Source of the DNA: Bacilli bacterium
Lineage (GTDB): Bacteria > Bacillota_I > Bacilli_A > RF39 > UBA660
NCBI GenBank assembly: GCA_016297695.1
Contig: JAEDGC010000044.1
Span: 1 to 13,633 of the forward strand
Direction of reading: 5' to 3'
DNA: 13,633 nt
Part shown: positions 1 through 7,054 of the stretch, one piece after another
Position numbering within the stretch: the first letter of the stretch is position 1
Layout: every line of letters begins with the position of its first letter
Notes under the pieces: generated by a model
The model's database searches: none
What the model was told of the DNA's origin: nothing
Seen by the model: only the letters and a program-made list of their open reading frames with translations
Made by a program: the position numbers and the translations under genes

Positions 1-18
1 TTATACAATATATCTTAG

Positions 19-53
19 AAAAAGAAAAGAGTATTGAACTTTGTCAACACTCT
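19..53 (-). terminator. Intrinsic terminator of the nucleotide-hydrolase operon
   Basis: On the minus strand a 9-bp stem (AGAGTGTTG pairing with CAATACTCT, one G-U pair, loop of 8 nt at 37-44) is followed by a T-rich run interrupted by one C. It lies downstream of the HD-domain gene and closes the three-gene operon. Confidence 0.7.
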
Positions 54-54
54 G

Positions 55-154
55 ATTAAAATAATATAAATATTATTTTATAAATAATCTCTTATTTCAT
101 ACCACATTTCATTAAAATAATATAAATATTATTTTATAAATAATCTCTTATTTC
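55..154. repeat. 44-bp perfect direct repeat, two copies 56 bp apart
   Basis: Copies at 55-98 and 111-154 are identical over 44 bp and diverge abruptly on both sides. Each copy contains a 9-bp all-AT inverted repeat (AAAATAATA / TATTATTTT with a TAAA loop). The right copy includes the last six codons and stop of the HD-domain gene. The left copy therefore repeats the gene's C-terminal coding end between the gene and its terminator. The period (56) is not a multiple of three. A small tandem duplication is the simplest explanation. Confidence 0.9.
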
Positions 155-727
155 TGGAAATAATTTATATAAATTATATCCAAGTAATCCATCAAAATAC
201 TTTTTTAATTTGTAAGTTTGTTCAATATGATATTTAGTATTTTCATGAACACCCTTTCTAATTATGAGATCAATCAACCTTGTATCTACTGTATTCACTA
301 CATTTGTACACATTAGATCGCATAAATTAATTATTTTTTCGTATATTGTATATTTATGACTTTCTATATAAGTTTTTTTAAAATCATAATTTTCGCTATT
401 TGAATTTGGAATTCCACCAGCCACACAATTAATATCATTATTTAGATATGAATGAGTTAAGCAAACACTAGCATAATCATTACTATATCCTAATTCTTTA
501 ATATATTCATATCCTGATATAACATGTGAATTAGTACAACCAAACCTTTTACCAATATCATGTATATATCCCAAAGTCTTAGCATAGTTTTCATTTAAAT
601 TAAGGGCTTTTGCGATTATACCAGCCGCATTACCAACACATATTGAATGATTAATCCAATCATCTCTCTTTGACATACCACGTGAATTATTTAATAGTAA
701 TAACGCATCTTCAATCGTTAAATTCAT
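134..727 (-). CDS. HD-domain phosphohydrolase
   Basis: A 197-aa soluble protein with the HD metal-phosphohydrolase pattern: H27 in a helix after 'DDWINHS', the pair H56-D57 in 'GYIHDIGKRFG', H92 in 'LTHSY' and D137 in 'NLCDLMCT'. HD enzymes hydrolyse phosphate esters, often of (deoxy)nucleotides or cyclic nucleotides. The exact substrate cannot be read from the sequence; the neighbours point to nucleotides. Its ATG overlaps the stop of the upstream 5'-nucleotidase-like gene as ATGA, so it is probably translated by coupling. The best Shine-Dalgarno (AGGAGG) is about 13 nt upstream, longer than usual, which also suggests coupling. It is the last gene of the operon and its 3' end lies inside the 44-bp repeat. 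Sure of the family, not of the reaction. Confidence 0.85.
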   Translation of the reverse strand: MNLTIEDALLLLNNSRGMSKRDDWINHSICVGNAAGIIAKALNLNENYAKTLGYIHDIGKRFGCTNSHVISGYEYIKELGYSNDYASVCLTHSYLNNDINCVAGGIPNSNSENYDFKKTYIESHKYTIYEKIINLCDLMCTNVVNTVDTRLIDLIIRKGVHENTKYHIEQTYKLKKYFDGLLGYNLYKLFPEIRDYL

Positions 728-1311
728 TTTTTTGACATTTCCTCCTGTATTAATTTATATAATTCTTCCCAATCATTTACCATTGGAATATTTAAACTAT
801 ATCTATAATTATATCTAGTTTTAAATAAATAACTTTTTATTCCATTCTCTCTCAAAAGAATACAATTTGTCGGCCTATCATCAAACATAATATCCACCCC
901 ATTTTCAATACATTCTTTACTTTTATTTGAACTATTATTAGTTAGTATTAACTTATCATAAATTATATTATTTGAATGTAACCAATCTTCGGTTAATTGT
1001 CTTGGATTATTTAATCTTTTAGAATTTCGTCCAGTTACTAAATATATTTTATTCCCTTCACTTCTTAATTTATCTATATACTTTTTAGCATCCTTTACTA
1101 TATCTAAATTTTCAGTTATTCTTTGCATATTATCATCTAAAAATTCTTTTATTTCTTCTTTTGACCAATCAAACATTCCTTGTGTCATATGTTCGGCAGT
1201 TTCATTTATTATTCCTTTTCTTCTTTTATTTTCATCTTCTTTTAAAAATTCTTGTAAAAGTGATTTATCTAAATCTGCTATTACATTATCTATATCTAAC
1301 CCTATTGTCAT
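724..1311 (-). CDS. HAD-superfamily 5'(3')-nucleotidase-like phosphatase
   Basis: A 195-aa protein with the HAD phosphatase motifs in order: motif I 'GLDIDNVIADLD' with nucleophile D6 and acid/base D8, motif II 'YLVTGRN' (T93), and motif IV 'IMFDDRP' (D144, D145). The layout matches the deoxyribonucleotidase NT5C-type proteins common in Firmicutes and phages, which remove phosphate from (d)NMPs to give nucleosides. The ATG follows an AAAGGT ribosome binding site lying in the end of the upstream nucleoside hydrolase gene, 4 nt away. The stop overlaps the HD gene start. Family call is firm; nucleotide specificity is inferred from family and context. Confidence 0.83.
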   Translation of the reverse strand: MTIGLDIDNVIADLDKSLLQEFLKEDENKRRKGIINETAEHMTQGMFDWSKEEIKEFLDDNMQRITENLDIVKDAKKYIDKLRSEGNKIYLVTGRNSKRLNNPRQLTEDWLHSNNIIYDKLILTNNSSNKSKECIENGVDIMFDDRPTNCILLRENGIKSYLFKTRYNYRYSLNIPMVNDWEELYKLIQEEMSKK

Positions 1312-1315
1312 ATTA

Positions 1316-2182
1316 TTAACCTTTCAACTTATTAAATAAATCATTAAATATTTTATTATCATCTAAACTAGATATAAAACTAATCATATGTCTATTCTCT
1401 GATAAAATATATTTATTATTTTCATCTACATAGGGACAACTTATTGAAAATACTTTAAACCAGTTTTTATTTATCAAATATGCAACAACACTTATATCCC
1501 ATAATGTTTTCCGATTATAATTTTCATTGTAATAGTACTCAGATACTTCTGAAAAACGATTATACAAAAAATCACACAACTTATTTTTATTTTTAATATG
1601 TTCATCTAATTCATACAATGAAGTTTTTAAATTTGAAGCAACACCTAAACACGGAATTATCGTAATCTTACATTGTGAATTAAATACTATCCTTACAGCC
1701 TCTAAATCCTTAAAATTAGTATTTTTATTATCAAAATCTAATAATGTATTCCCACCTAACCAAATTATTTCTATTTTATCAATTATTCTTGGTTCATTTT
1801 TTATTGCAAGTGCAATATTCGTTAATGCAGCAATTCCTAGTATGTATGTTTTTTTATTTTTTAAAGCAACTTCAATAATTTTGCTTACTGCATCATTCCT
1901 ATAAATATAACCATTTGATATATAGTCTGAAGATCCTTTGTAAATCTTACTATTACTATCTTCCCCACACAAATCAAATATTTTTTTAGCCTCTAAATAA
2001 CTTTCTTCAATACCACCATTTTTAGCTACTACTCTTTTATTTTTAAAAGGAGCTATTGTGATTGCTTCTATGTTAAATACGTCCGGTGATTTTAATAAAT
2101 ATGCAAGTGCAAACTGATCATCACATTCATTATATGTATCAGTATCTAATATAACATTATATTTCTGATTATTTAGATCCAT
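1316..2182 (-). CDS. Inosine/uridine-preferring nucleoside hydrolase family protein
   Basis: A 288-aa protein, slightly short for the roughly 300-aa family. The N-terminal calcium-binding motif is the variant 'DTDTYNECDDQFALAYL' (D13, D15, D21, D22) instead of the usual DTDPGxDDxxA. Also present are 'GIAALTNIALAI', 'WLGGN', 'NFKDLEAVRIVF' (equivalent of NxxxDPEAAxxVF) and the late 'LWDISVVAYLI' aspartate (D229). These enzymes split the N-glycosidic bond of nucleosides to ribose and base. The start has a GGAGTG ribosome binding site 8 nt upstream. It is the first gene of the operon, feeding naturally from the nucleotidase: NMP to nucleoside to base. The altered loop may shift the substrate range. 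Confidence 0.85.
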   Translation of the reverse strand: MDLNNQKYNVILDTDTYNECDDQFALAYLLKSPDVFNIEAITIAPFKNKRVVAKNGGIEESYLEAKKIFDLCGEDSNSKIYKGSSDYISNGYIYRNDAVSKIIEVALKNKKTYILGIAALTNIALAIKNEPRIIDKIEIIWLGGNTLLDFDNKNTNFKDLEAVRIVFNSQCKITIIPCLGVASNLKTSLYELDEHIKNKNKLCDFLYNRFSEVSEYYYNENYNRKTLWDISVVAYLINKNWFKVFSISCPYVDENNKYILSENRHMISFISSLDDNKIFNDLFNKLKG

Positions 2183-2214
2183 AAGTATTCACTCCATAAC
2201 TTTTATATATAAAT

Positions 2215-2223
2215 ATTATATCA
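2215..2223 (-). promoter_or_regulatory. Extended -10 promoter of the nucleotide-hydrolase operon
   Basis: Minus-strand TGATATAAT (TGn plus perfect TATAAT) lies about 35 nt upstream of the nucleoside hydrolase start. No good -35 box is visible, typical for extended -10 promoters. Confidence 0.55.
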
Positions 2224-2270
2224 TATAAAGACCATATTCTTAGTAAAAACATAAAATTTATATACACTAT

Positions 2271-2296
2271 AAAAGTCAGCCTAAGACTGACTTTTT
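2271..2296. terminator. Bidirectional terminator hairpin
   Basis: A stem AAAAGTCAG / CTGACTTTT (9 bp, loop of 7 nt) has T-runs on both strands. On the minus strand it lies about 120 nt downstream of the SEC-C remnant stop, where the terminator of the original SEC-C gene would be expected. Confidence 0.75.
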
Positions 2297-2412
2297 CGAA
2301 TGTTGCAATTTGTTTACATAATTTTTAAATGTTTGCAAACAATTTACCAAAAATCGACTTTTTTTGTTAAACTTTCATTATTTCCAGTTCTCACAAAACC
2401 TTATAAAATAAG

Positions 2413-2577
2413 CTATTTACCACAACATTGTTTGTATTTCTTACCAGAGCCACATGAAAATCCCAAGGCGGTATTTTCAGTATTATAAGTATTTCTAGAA
2501 TTACCATTATTCCCTTATTTTATGGACATAGGGGAACAAGTATTATCAGTATTACTAGTACTATAATCAACATATAT
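2413..2577 (-). pseudogene. Remnant of the 3' end of a SEC-C motif gene
   Basis: The minus strand reads 'FSCGSGKKYKQCCGK' then stop at 2413-2415, a clear SEC-C zinc-binding C-terminus (CxCxSGKKYKxCCG, with the first Cys replaced by Phe). SEC-C tails occur at the end of SecA and of several small hypothetical proteins. It is preceded in frame by an Asn/Thr-rich linker, then an in-frame TAA at 2515-2517, and farther upstream a similar Asn/Thr/Ser-rich stretch ('YSTSNTDNT'). There is no start codon with a ribosome binding site and no body of a protein. The integrase end of the mobile element lies just upstream, so the rest of the gene was probably separated by integration or lost. Confidence 0.65.
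2479..2563. repeat. Imperfect 25-bp direct repeat at the putative element edge
   Basis: 2479-2503 and 2539-2563 match at 21 of 25 positions (AGTATTAT.AGTATT.CTAG.A.TA) and are exactly 60 bp apart. They lie between the SEC-C tail and the integrase gene, in the linker part of the remnant. They could be an internal repeat of the old coding sequence or traces of attachment sites. Confidence 0.55.
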
Positions 2578-2587
2578 TATTCAATAA

Positions 2588-2609
2588 ATGTGGTCAAAAT
2601 GTGGTCAAA
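2588..2609. repeat. Perfect 11-bp tandem repeat downstream of the integrase
   Basis: ATGTGGTCAAA occurs twice with no gap, about 110 bp downstream of the integrase stop. The 11-bp period is about one helical turn, as expected for two protein-binding sites on one DNA face. The position fits integrase arm-type sites near one end of an element. The binding role is inferred. Confidence 0.55.
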
Positions 2610-2690
2610 TCTATCAAACGATATATTAAACAATTCTGCTCACATTATAATTATACTACATATTTAGCAAAATGTAATCTCATATAATAA

Positions 2691-2716
2691 GAACTCTATG
2701 CTTATTCATAGAGTTC
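2691..2716 (-). terminator. Hairpin at the integrase 3' end
   Basis: A perfect 10-bp stem (GAACTCTATG / CATAGAGTTC, loop of 6 nt) starts 1 nt after the integrase stop. Downstream on the minus strand is TTATTAT, a weak U-run, so it may work as a terminator or as an mRNA 3'-protecting hairpin. Confidence 0.6.
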
Positions 2717-2717
2717 A

Positions 2718-3974
2718 TTAAATTTCAAACTTAATTGTCTTACTAATCGTATCAGATGAAATAAGATTATTTATACTATTGACAGCCTTAACAACTGATT
2801 CATCCATAGGACTTAAGTAAAACTCATCTGTAGTCTCAACTCTAGCATGCCCTAATATGGCTGCAATATCCTTTGTTACCACACCATTATGATCAGCATG
2901 AGTTGCAAACGAACCACGTAAATCATAAAAACGACAATTAATATTTAACTCGTTCTTTATTATTTTAACTGGGTCTTTGATAATATCAGTACCTGAGTAA
3001 GTTCCATCTTCTTTTGTGAAAACAAAATCCAAATCTTGCTCTCCATACTTACTATCAACTATCCTTCCAGTCGTTACATCATCAATAATTATGATATCTT
3101 TTAAACCATATTTCTTATAATCATTGGCATACAATTGCTTGGTTAAATCTTGATACTTCTTATAATTTAGTAAAGCTTCTTTCAAAGTGTCACATAATGG
3201 AATTGTTCTTTTGCCTGCTTTTGTTTTAGTTGGTCCCATATGCCAGCGACCTAAAGAATCCTTTTTCTTATCATACACACTATGCTCTACACTAATAATA
3301 TTTTTATCAAAATCAATATCATCCCAAGTTAATGCAAACACTTCGCCTGTACGCATTCCAGTATAGCATGCAGTTAGAAAAGCACAAATAAATTCTTTAT
3401 TCTTTTTAAACTTCTCTAAGATTGCATCTATATCATCTTGAGAATAAACATGCTTTTTCCTTGGAGATTTATAATTCTTCTTTATTGGAAGCTTAGTTTT
3501 AGAAGATGGATCATACTTTAAATGACCATATTCAATAGCATAACTAAAGCTACTTTTAATTACTTTAATTATATTTCTGTAATAATCTCTAGAAAAATTA
3601 TGTTCATCGACTAATTTATTAGTAAATTTAGTAAGAGTTACACAATTAATATCAGCAAGTCTATATTTACCAAGTTCTGGTTTGATATATAATCTAATTA
3701 ATGTCTCATATGTTGAAGTAGTATTGTACACCATATTATTTCTACAATAAGCATCCATCCAATAATCTAGGAAATCTGAATAGGACATATTACAAGGCTT
3801 TATTGGAGATCCAGCATTGATATATTCTGCTAAAGCTTCTGCACCTGCAGTTTCAGCTTCTTTTTTAGTTTTGAACCCCGACTTATAGATCCATTTTCTT
3901 ACTCCATCAACTGGTGCTATTTCAAATCGATACTGGTAGCTAGATCCTCTTTTTCTAATAATTATCTTGGCCAT
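2718..3974 (-). CDS. int: Tyrosine recombinase / integrase of an integrative element
   Basis: A 418-aa phage/Tn916-type integrase. The N-terminal arm-DNA-binding domain (about 1-55) contains 'SSYQYRFEIAPVDG'; an SAM-like core-binding domain (about 65-150) follows. The catalytic domain carries R208 ('YTGMRTGE'), a beta-hairpin Lys near 252 ('PTKTKAGKRTIPL'), R353 in 'FYDLRGSFATH' (Tyr in place of the box II His), H376 ('AAILGHARVETTDEFY') and nucleophile Y386. It would integrate and excise the element by strand exchange through a 3'-phosphotyrosine. I chose the ATG at 3974 because AGAGGGG lies 8 nt upstream. A GTG at 3983 overlaps the upstream stop but its ribosome binding site is too close. 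It is the last gene of the rep-xis-int operon, next to the probable element end. Confidence 0.93.
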   Translation of the reverse strand: MAKIIIRKRGSSYQYRFEIAPVDGVRKWIYKSGFKTKKEAETAGAEALAEYINAGSPIKPCNMSYSDFLDYWMDAYCRNNMVYNTTSTYETLIRLYIKPELGKYRLADINCVTLTKFTNKLVDEHNFSRDYYRNIIKVIKSSFSYAIEYGHLKYDPSSKTKLPIKKNYKSPRKKHVYSQDDIDAILEKFKKNKEFICAFLTACYTGMRTGEVFALTWDDIDFDKNIISVEHSVYDKKKDSLGRWHMGPTKTKAGKRTIPLCDTLKEALLNYKKYQDLTKQLYANDYKKYGLKDIIIIDDVTTGRIVDSKYGEQDLDFVFTKEDGTYSGTDIIKDPVKIIKNELNINCRFYDLRGSFATHADHNGVVTKDIAAILGHARVETTDEFYLSPMDESVVKAVNSINNLISSDTISKTIKFEI

Positions 3975-3979
3975 GTAGA

Positions 3980-4201
3980 TCACCCCTCTTGCACAGATAA
4001 CTTCTTTACATTGTTTAAATCAGATAAGTCATTGCCTTCGTTTATAATCAGAAAATGTTCTAAAGCATCTTTCCTTACTTTAATACTTCCCAATTTAATA
4101 GCTGGTAAATATCCCTTTTCAATTAAACTATAAATGTAATTTGGACTAGAGTGTAAAAGCGTTGCTACTTCTTTAACCGTATATATTAAACTATTATTCA
4201 T
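3980..4201 (-). CDS. xis: Excisionase-family / MerR-like HTH DNA-binding protein
   Basis: A 73-aa protein with one winged HTH of the excisionase/MerR-like class: 'YTVKEVATLLHSSPNYIYSLIEKGYLPAIKLGSIKVRKDALEHFL', quoted here in two readable parts as helix-turn-helix (8-30) and wing (31-50). Such proteins bind attachment-site arms and bias the integrase toward excision. It sits directly before the integrase (stop 5 nt before the integrase ATG) and its start overlaps the end of the DnaB-like gene by 8 nt. Its AAGGAGGG ribosome binding site lies inside that gene's last codons. The role follows from size, fold and position. Confidence 0.8.
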   Translation of the reverse strand: MNNSLIYTVKEVATLLHSSPNYIYSLIEKGYLPAIKLGSIKVRKDALEHFLIINEGNDLSDLNNVKKLSVQEG

Positions 4202-5726
4202 AACTATTTCCCTCCTTATTGTCTTCCTTTAATATTTCTTGCTTTATCTGTTCTGGTGTTGCCCAATTGCTTCCATCACCAAATGGATCATCATCATCTA
4301 TATTTGTACTAACATTACAGTCTTTTTTCGTTTCATCTATAGTTGTTGGAAAAACTGCAATACTAGTTTGAGAATCATCACCTAATAACTTCTTGCTACG
4401 TTCTCTAAAAGTTTCATCATCATTGCAATAGCACATGTACCAATTTTGAAAACATGCATTAACTGCTGTAAGATAATAAGCACCATCACTACTCCTAATT
4501 GGTTTCACAATTGTAACCTTTAGCTGAAATTCATTTTCCTTGCGAGCAACTAAAATATTATCACTTAAAGAATCTACTACCTCAGAAATCATATAACCTC
4601 CAAATACATCATTATCTACAAAATAGCTTAAATGTTTCTTATCAATTGCATCAATAACTACAATTGGGATCATTCTTTTTGTACCTAACAAGTTCTTACT
4701 TTGATTTCTGAAGAATGAATAGTATTCAGTTTGAATCTGATTCTTACTAGTAATCATCTTTCTTCCGTTATCAAGTTTCATATTACTAAAATCATCTACT
4801 ATTACCAAATCAATCCCATGATTACTAATCTCATTAAATTTGTGTTCAGCAACTACAAATAATTTTTGTAAACTTGCAACAGTACTAATATCAAAGTAGT
4901 GTTCATCAAAAACGATTAAGCGATTAGCTAATTCTTCATGAAAATCCCTACAAACGTCTTCAACTAAATTAGTATCATACAAACCAAAATCTTCTTCATT
5001 ACTTTTAAGTTCACTCTCAAACTTTAAATTATAAGAATGTCGCAAGATTAATCTCTTATTTAACTCTCGTTCATCAGTTCCCAATGAAATGAATAACACA
5101 TTTTTGTTTTGAACAAGCGCATTATAAGCAATGTTAAGGCTCCATAAACTTACCGCATTTTCAGTAGGAGCTCCAAGTATAGTAGTTACTTTACCACCTC
5201 TAATACCACCCTTATAACATTTATCCACCAATCCACAAGCAGTTGATACAATACTATCCAATGAATTATCATTAAATGAATTTAGTAAATTATCAAGAGT
5301 TGTGTCTTTCTTAACTGATATAATCTCAGCATATCTATTAAGAAATAGTGAAGTGTTTCTTTTAGTAAAGATACAATCACCTGATTTTGCGAATCCCACT
5401 ACTGCATCTCTTCTAAGCTTCATCTCATGTCTTGAATTCATAAATTTCTCAAATTCATAAATCACTTCTTCCTTCTTGTAACAATCTATTGGTAAACGAG
5501 TATAATAAAGATCTTTGTCTTTAAGAACAGGTTCAATATCAATATTGTTAGTCACTTCATATTCTTCTAATAAACCTTCACAAAGTTTCTTCTCATCTTT
5601 AGTTAATACTTTAGAATCAATTGCTTCTCTAATAAAGACAATTAACTCTCTTGGTTCACATGGTGAATTAATAATCTTCCATAAATCCATCCCTATTTCA
5701 GCATACTTTGGTCTAATATTCGCCAT
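4194..5726 (-). CDS. DnaB/RecA-like replication protein with degenerate ATPase motifs
   Basis: A 510-aa protein whose residues about 150-430 resemble the RecA-like core of DnaB helicases: 'GGKVTTILGAP' at the P-loop strand, 'NIAYNALVQNKNVLFISLGT' after it, Walker B 'IDLVIVDDF' (305-313), 'DNILVARKENEF' and 'IVKPIRSSDG'. The P-loop reads GAPTENAVS (185-193), so the invariant GK[ST] is absent. The catalytic Glu of the DnaB 'SLEM' motif is Gly ('SLGT', 214-217). ATP hydrolysis is therefore doubtful; a loader, scaffold or helicase partner is possible. Residues 1-150 are not recognised. The C-terminal tail has an acidic DDDDPF (477-482), similar to an SSB tip. It starts at ATG with AGAGGT 7 nt upstream, between rep and xis. 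Confidence 0.65.
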   Translation of the reverse strand: MANIRPKYAEIGMDLWKIINSPCEPRELIVFIREAIDSKVLTKDEKKLCEGLLEEYEVTNNIDIEPVLKDKDLYYTRLPIDCYKKEEVIYEFEKFMNSRHEMKLRRDAVVGFAKSGDCIFTKRNTSLFLNRYAEIISVKKDTTLDNLLNSFNDNSLDSIVSTACGLVDKCYKGGIRGGKVTTILGAPTENAVSLWSLNIAYNALVQNKNVLFISLGTDERELNKRLILRHSYNLKFESELKSNEEDFGLYDTNLVEDVCRDFHEELANRLIVFDEHYFDISTVASLQKLFVVAEHKFNEISNHGIDLVIVDDFSNMKLDNGRKMITSKNQIQTEYYSFFRNQSKNLLGTKRMIPIVVIDAIDKKHLSYFVDNDVFGGYMISEVVDSLSDNILVARKENEFQLKVTIVKPIRSSDGAYYLTAVNACFQNWYMCYCNDDETFRERSKKLLGDDSQTSIAVFPTTIDETKKDCNVSTNIDDDDPFGDGSNWATPEQIKQEILKEDNKEGNSYE

Positions 5727-5817
5727 AATAATTACCTCTTTCTAAACAGCTCTTATATAAAGAACTAAATCCCTTAATTTGTTTGGCTTTACAGCCATAA
5801 TTTGGTTCACACTTCAT
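5713..5817 (-). CDS. Small Cys-containing ORF between rep and the DnaB-like gene
   Basis: A 34-aa ORF that fills the gap between two larger genes. It starts 7 nt after the rep stop and overlaps the DnaB-like start by 14 nt. The sequence has Cys at 3, 9 and 24 and a 'GCKAKQIKGFSSLY' stretch that recalls small zinc-binding peptides of the GCxxxxxxKGxCxxHY type, but the second Cys/His pair is missing. A GTGAGG lies about 11 nt upstream of the ATG, a weak ribosome binding site. It may be a coupling (leader) cistron or a small protein. The identical 14-nt overlap layout before rep supports it. Confidence 0.5.
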   Translation of the reverse strand: MKCEPNYGCKAKQIKGFSSLYKSCLERGNYYGEY

Positions 5818-5823
5818 GTATAA

Positions 5824-6981
5824 TCAGTCCTCACTTCCTGTTGGTAAACTTAATAATGCATATGAAGTAATATTTGGGTAAGAACTTATTGTATTAGATT
5901 CGTTCTTACAAAGTGTTGGAGTTAAATTTCCAACAGCAACTTCATTTCTTTTCATTCTATTAAGTAGATTGATTTGATAACTAACATCATGTCTTTTCTC
6001 ACGTCTTCCAGGACGCACACTTGAGCAAACAGCATACTCGGCTATTTCTCCACTTTGATGTAAAAGCTGCAATATATCTTCCATATATTTTCGAAACATT
6101 TTAAATTCTTTTGCAGAGATGTTATATTTACCATAAGTCCATTCACAGATTCTTACAGCTTCAATAATACAATCCGGGAATTTTCTTTTACCTTTACTCA
6201 CCATGTATCCCTCATAGAACAATATTTGTGCAATAAACAATGCTACACGATGCTTGTTAGCTTGATTAAAATTGTAACTATAACATTTGCTTGGCAAAAT
6301 ATTAGAATACCTTCTGGAGCGTTTAATAAACTTCCCATAATTACCAAATGAATAATTAAATTGAAAGTTATTGCTACCAACTGAACATACAGAATCAATT
6401 TCAAGAAATCTATGCATAATAGTTTTATTATTAACACCATACCAGAAATCTCTAAACGACTCAGTAGTATTTAAGAATACCAATTTTGAGCACAAACTTT
6501 GAAGTATTCTCTTATAACCATTCGCCGTTTCATCCTTAATTACTTCATTACGTTTAGCAGATGACTTACCACGATATCTTTCAATATCCTTAAAAGTTAG
6601 CTGATTAACTAATTGATTATTTGCATTAGAATTGTTCAAATAATGACTAAATAAAATGGATGTTACAAGAACTTCTTCTGATGAAAAAGTTAAACTTTCA
6701 CTCATTGACTTATACAAGCCAGCATATTGGTCATTACCAAAATTAGTTAGTCTATCCAAATCTACCCCTACATCAACTAACTCATTAGGAACTTTTACCA
6801 TTAGTCCAACTTCATACCTATTATCTTTAATAGAAAGATTCATCAAATACTTTTCACCACAAATTACTCTTTCTACAATATTAAACTTTGCTGTAGCCGT
6901 ATTTAACTTTATAAGATCCATAAACAACTCATCATGAATAGTAATAAAACTACCTGATGTAAATCTATTAGCAATCTTCAT
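5824..6981 (-). CDS. Probable replication-initiator-like protein
   Basis: A 385-aa protein without a motif I can name with certainty. It has helix-rich segments that look like winged-helix DNA-binding modules: about 90-165 ('SEEVLVTSILFSHYLNN' through 'YKRILQSLCSKLVFLN') and about 235-330 ('HRVALFIAQILFYEGYM'). Position first in the replication/integration operon, before a DnaB-like gene and after a repeat-containing strand-skewed region, argues for a Rep-type initiator. The ATG at 6981 is chosen because GGAGG lies 7 nt upstream. An in-frame ATG 16 codons earlier (7029) has no ribosome binding site. It could instead be another DNA-binding regulator; the Rep call is inference. Confidence 0.5.
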   Translation of the reverse strand: MKIANRFTSGSFITIHDELFMDLIKLNTATAKFNIVERVICGEKYLMNLSIKDNRYEVGLMVKVPNELVDVGVDLDRLTNFGNDQYAGLYKSMSESLTFSSEEVLVTSILFSHYLNNSNANNQLVNQLTFKDIERYRGKSSAKRNEVIKDETANGYKRILQSLCSKLVFLNTTESFRDFWYGVNNKTIMHRFLEIDSVCSVGSNNFQFNYSFGNYGKFIKRSRRYSNILPSKCYSYNFNQANKHRVALFIAQILFYEGYMVSKGKRKFPDCIIEAVRICEWTYGKYNISAKEFKMFRKYMEDILQLLHQSGEIAEYAVCSSVRPGRREKRHDVSYQINLLNRMKRNEVAVGNLTPTLCKNESNTISSYPNITSYALLSLPTGSED

Positions 6982-7054
6982 ACACACACCTCCAATCTTC
7001 ACTAGACAATGTTTTAAGTCTATTGTCATTGACTACGTGTCTATTTCTTTTCAT
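6968..7054 (-). CDS. 28-aa leader ORF upstream of rep
   Basis: A short ORF beginning 'MKRNRHVVNDNRLK' and ending 'WRCVYEDC'. It has a strong ribosome binding site, GGAAGG 6 nt before the ATG, and its stop lies 14 nt inside the rep gene in another frame. The rep GGAGG site is inside this ORF. That arrangement is typical of translational coupling or leader-peptide control, where ribosomes on the small ORF open or block rep translation. The peptide is basic at the N-terminus and has two Cys near its end. No known family. Confidence 0.55.
   Translation of the reverse strand: MKRNRHVVNDNRLKTLSSEDWRCVYEDC

Noticed and set aside
2300..2488. Plus-strand open frame of 62 aa
   Set aside because: No ribosome binding site, unlikely composition, and antisense to the clear SEC-C remnant.
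2588..2609. Tandem 11-bp repeat as the start of a CRISPR array
   Set aside because: Only two short units without spacers and no cas genes.
5515..5745. Plus-strand open frame of 76 aa
   Set aside because: Antisense to the conserved DnaB-like gene, no ribosome binding site.
6243..6937. Open frames on both strands within the rep-like gene
   Set aside because: Alternate-frame shadows of a gene with a strong ribosome binding site and consistent coding; no start signals.
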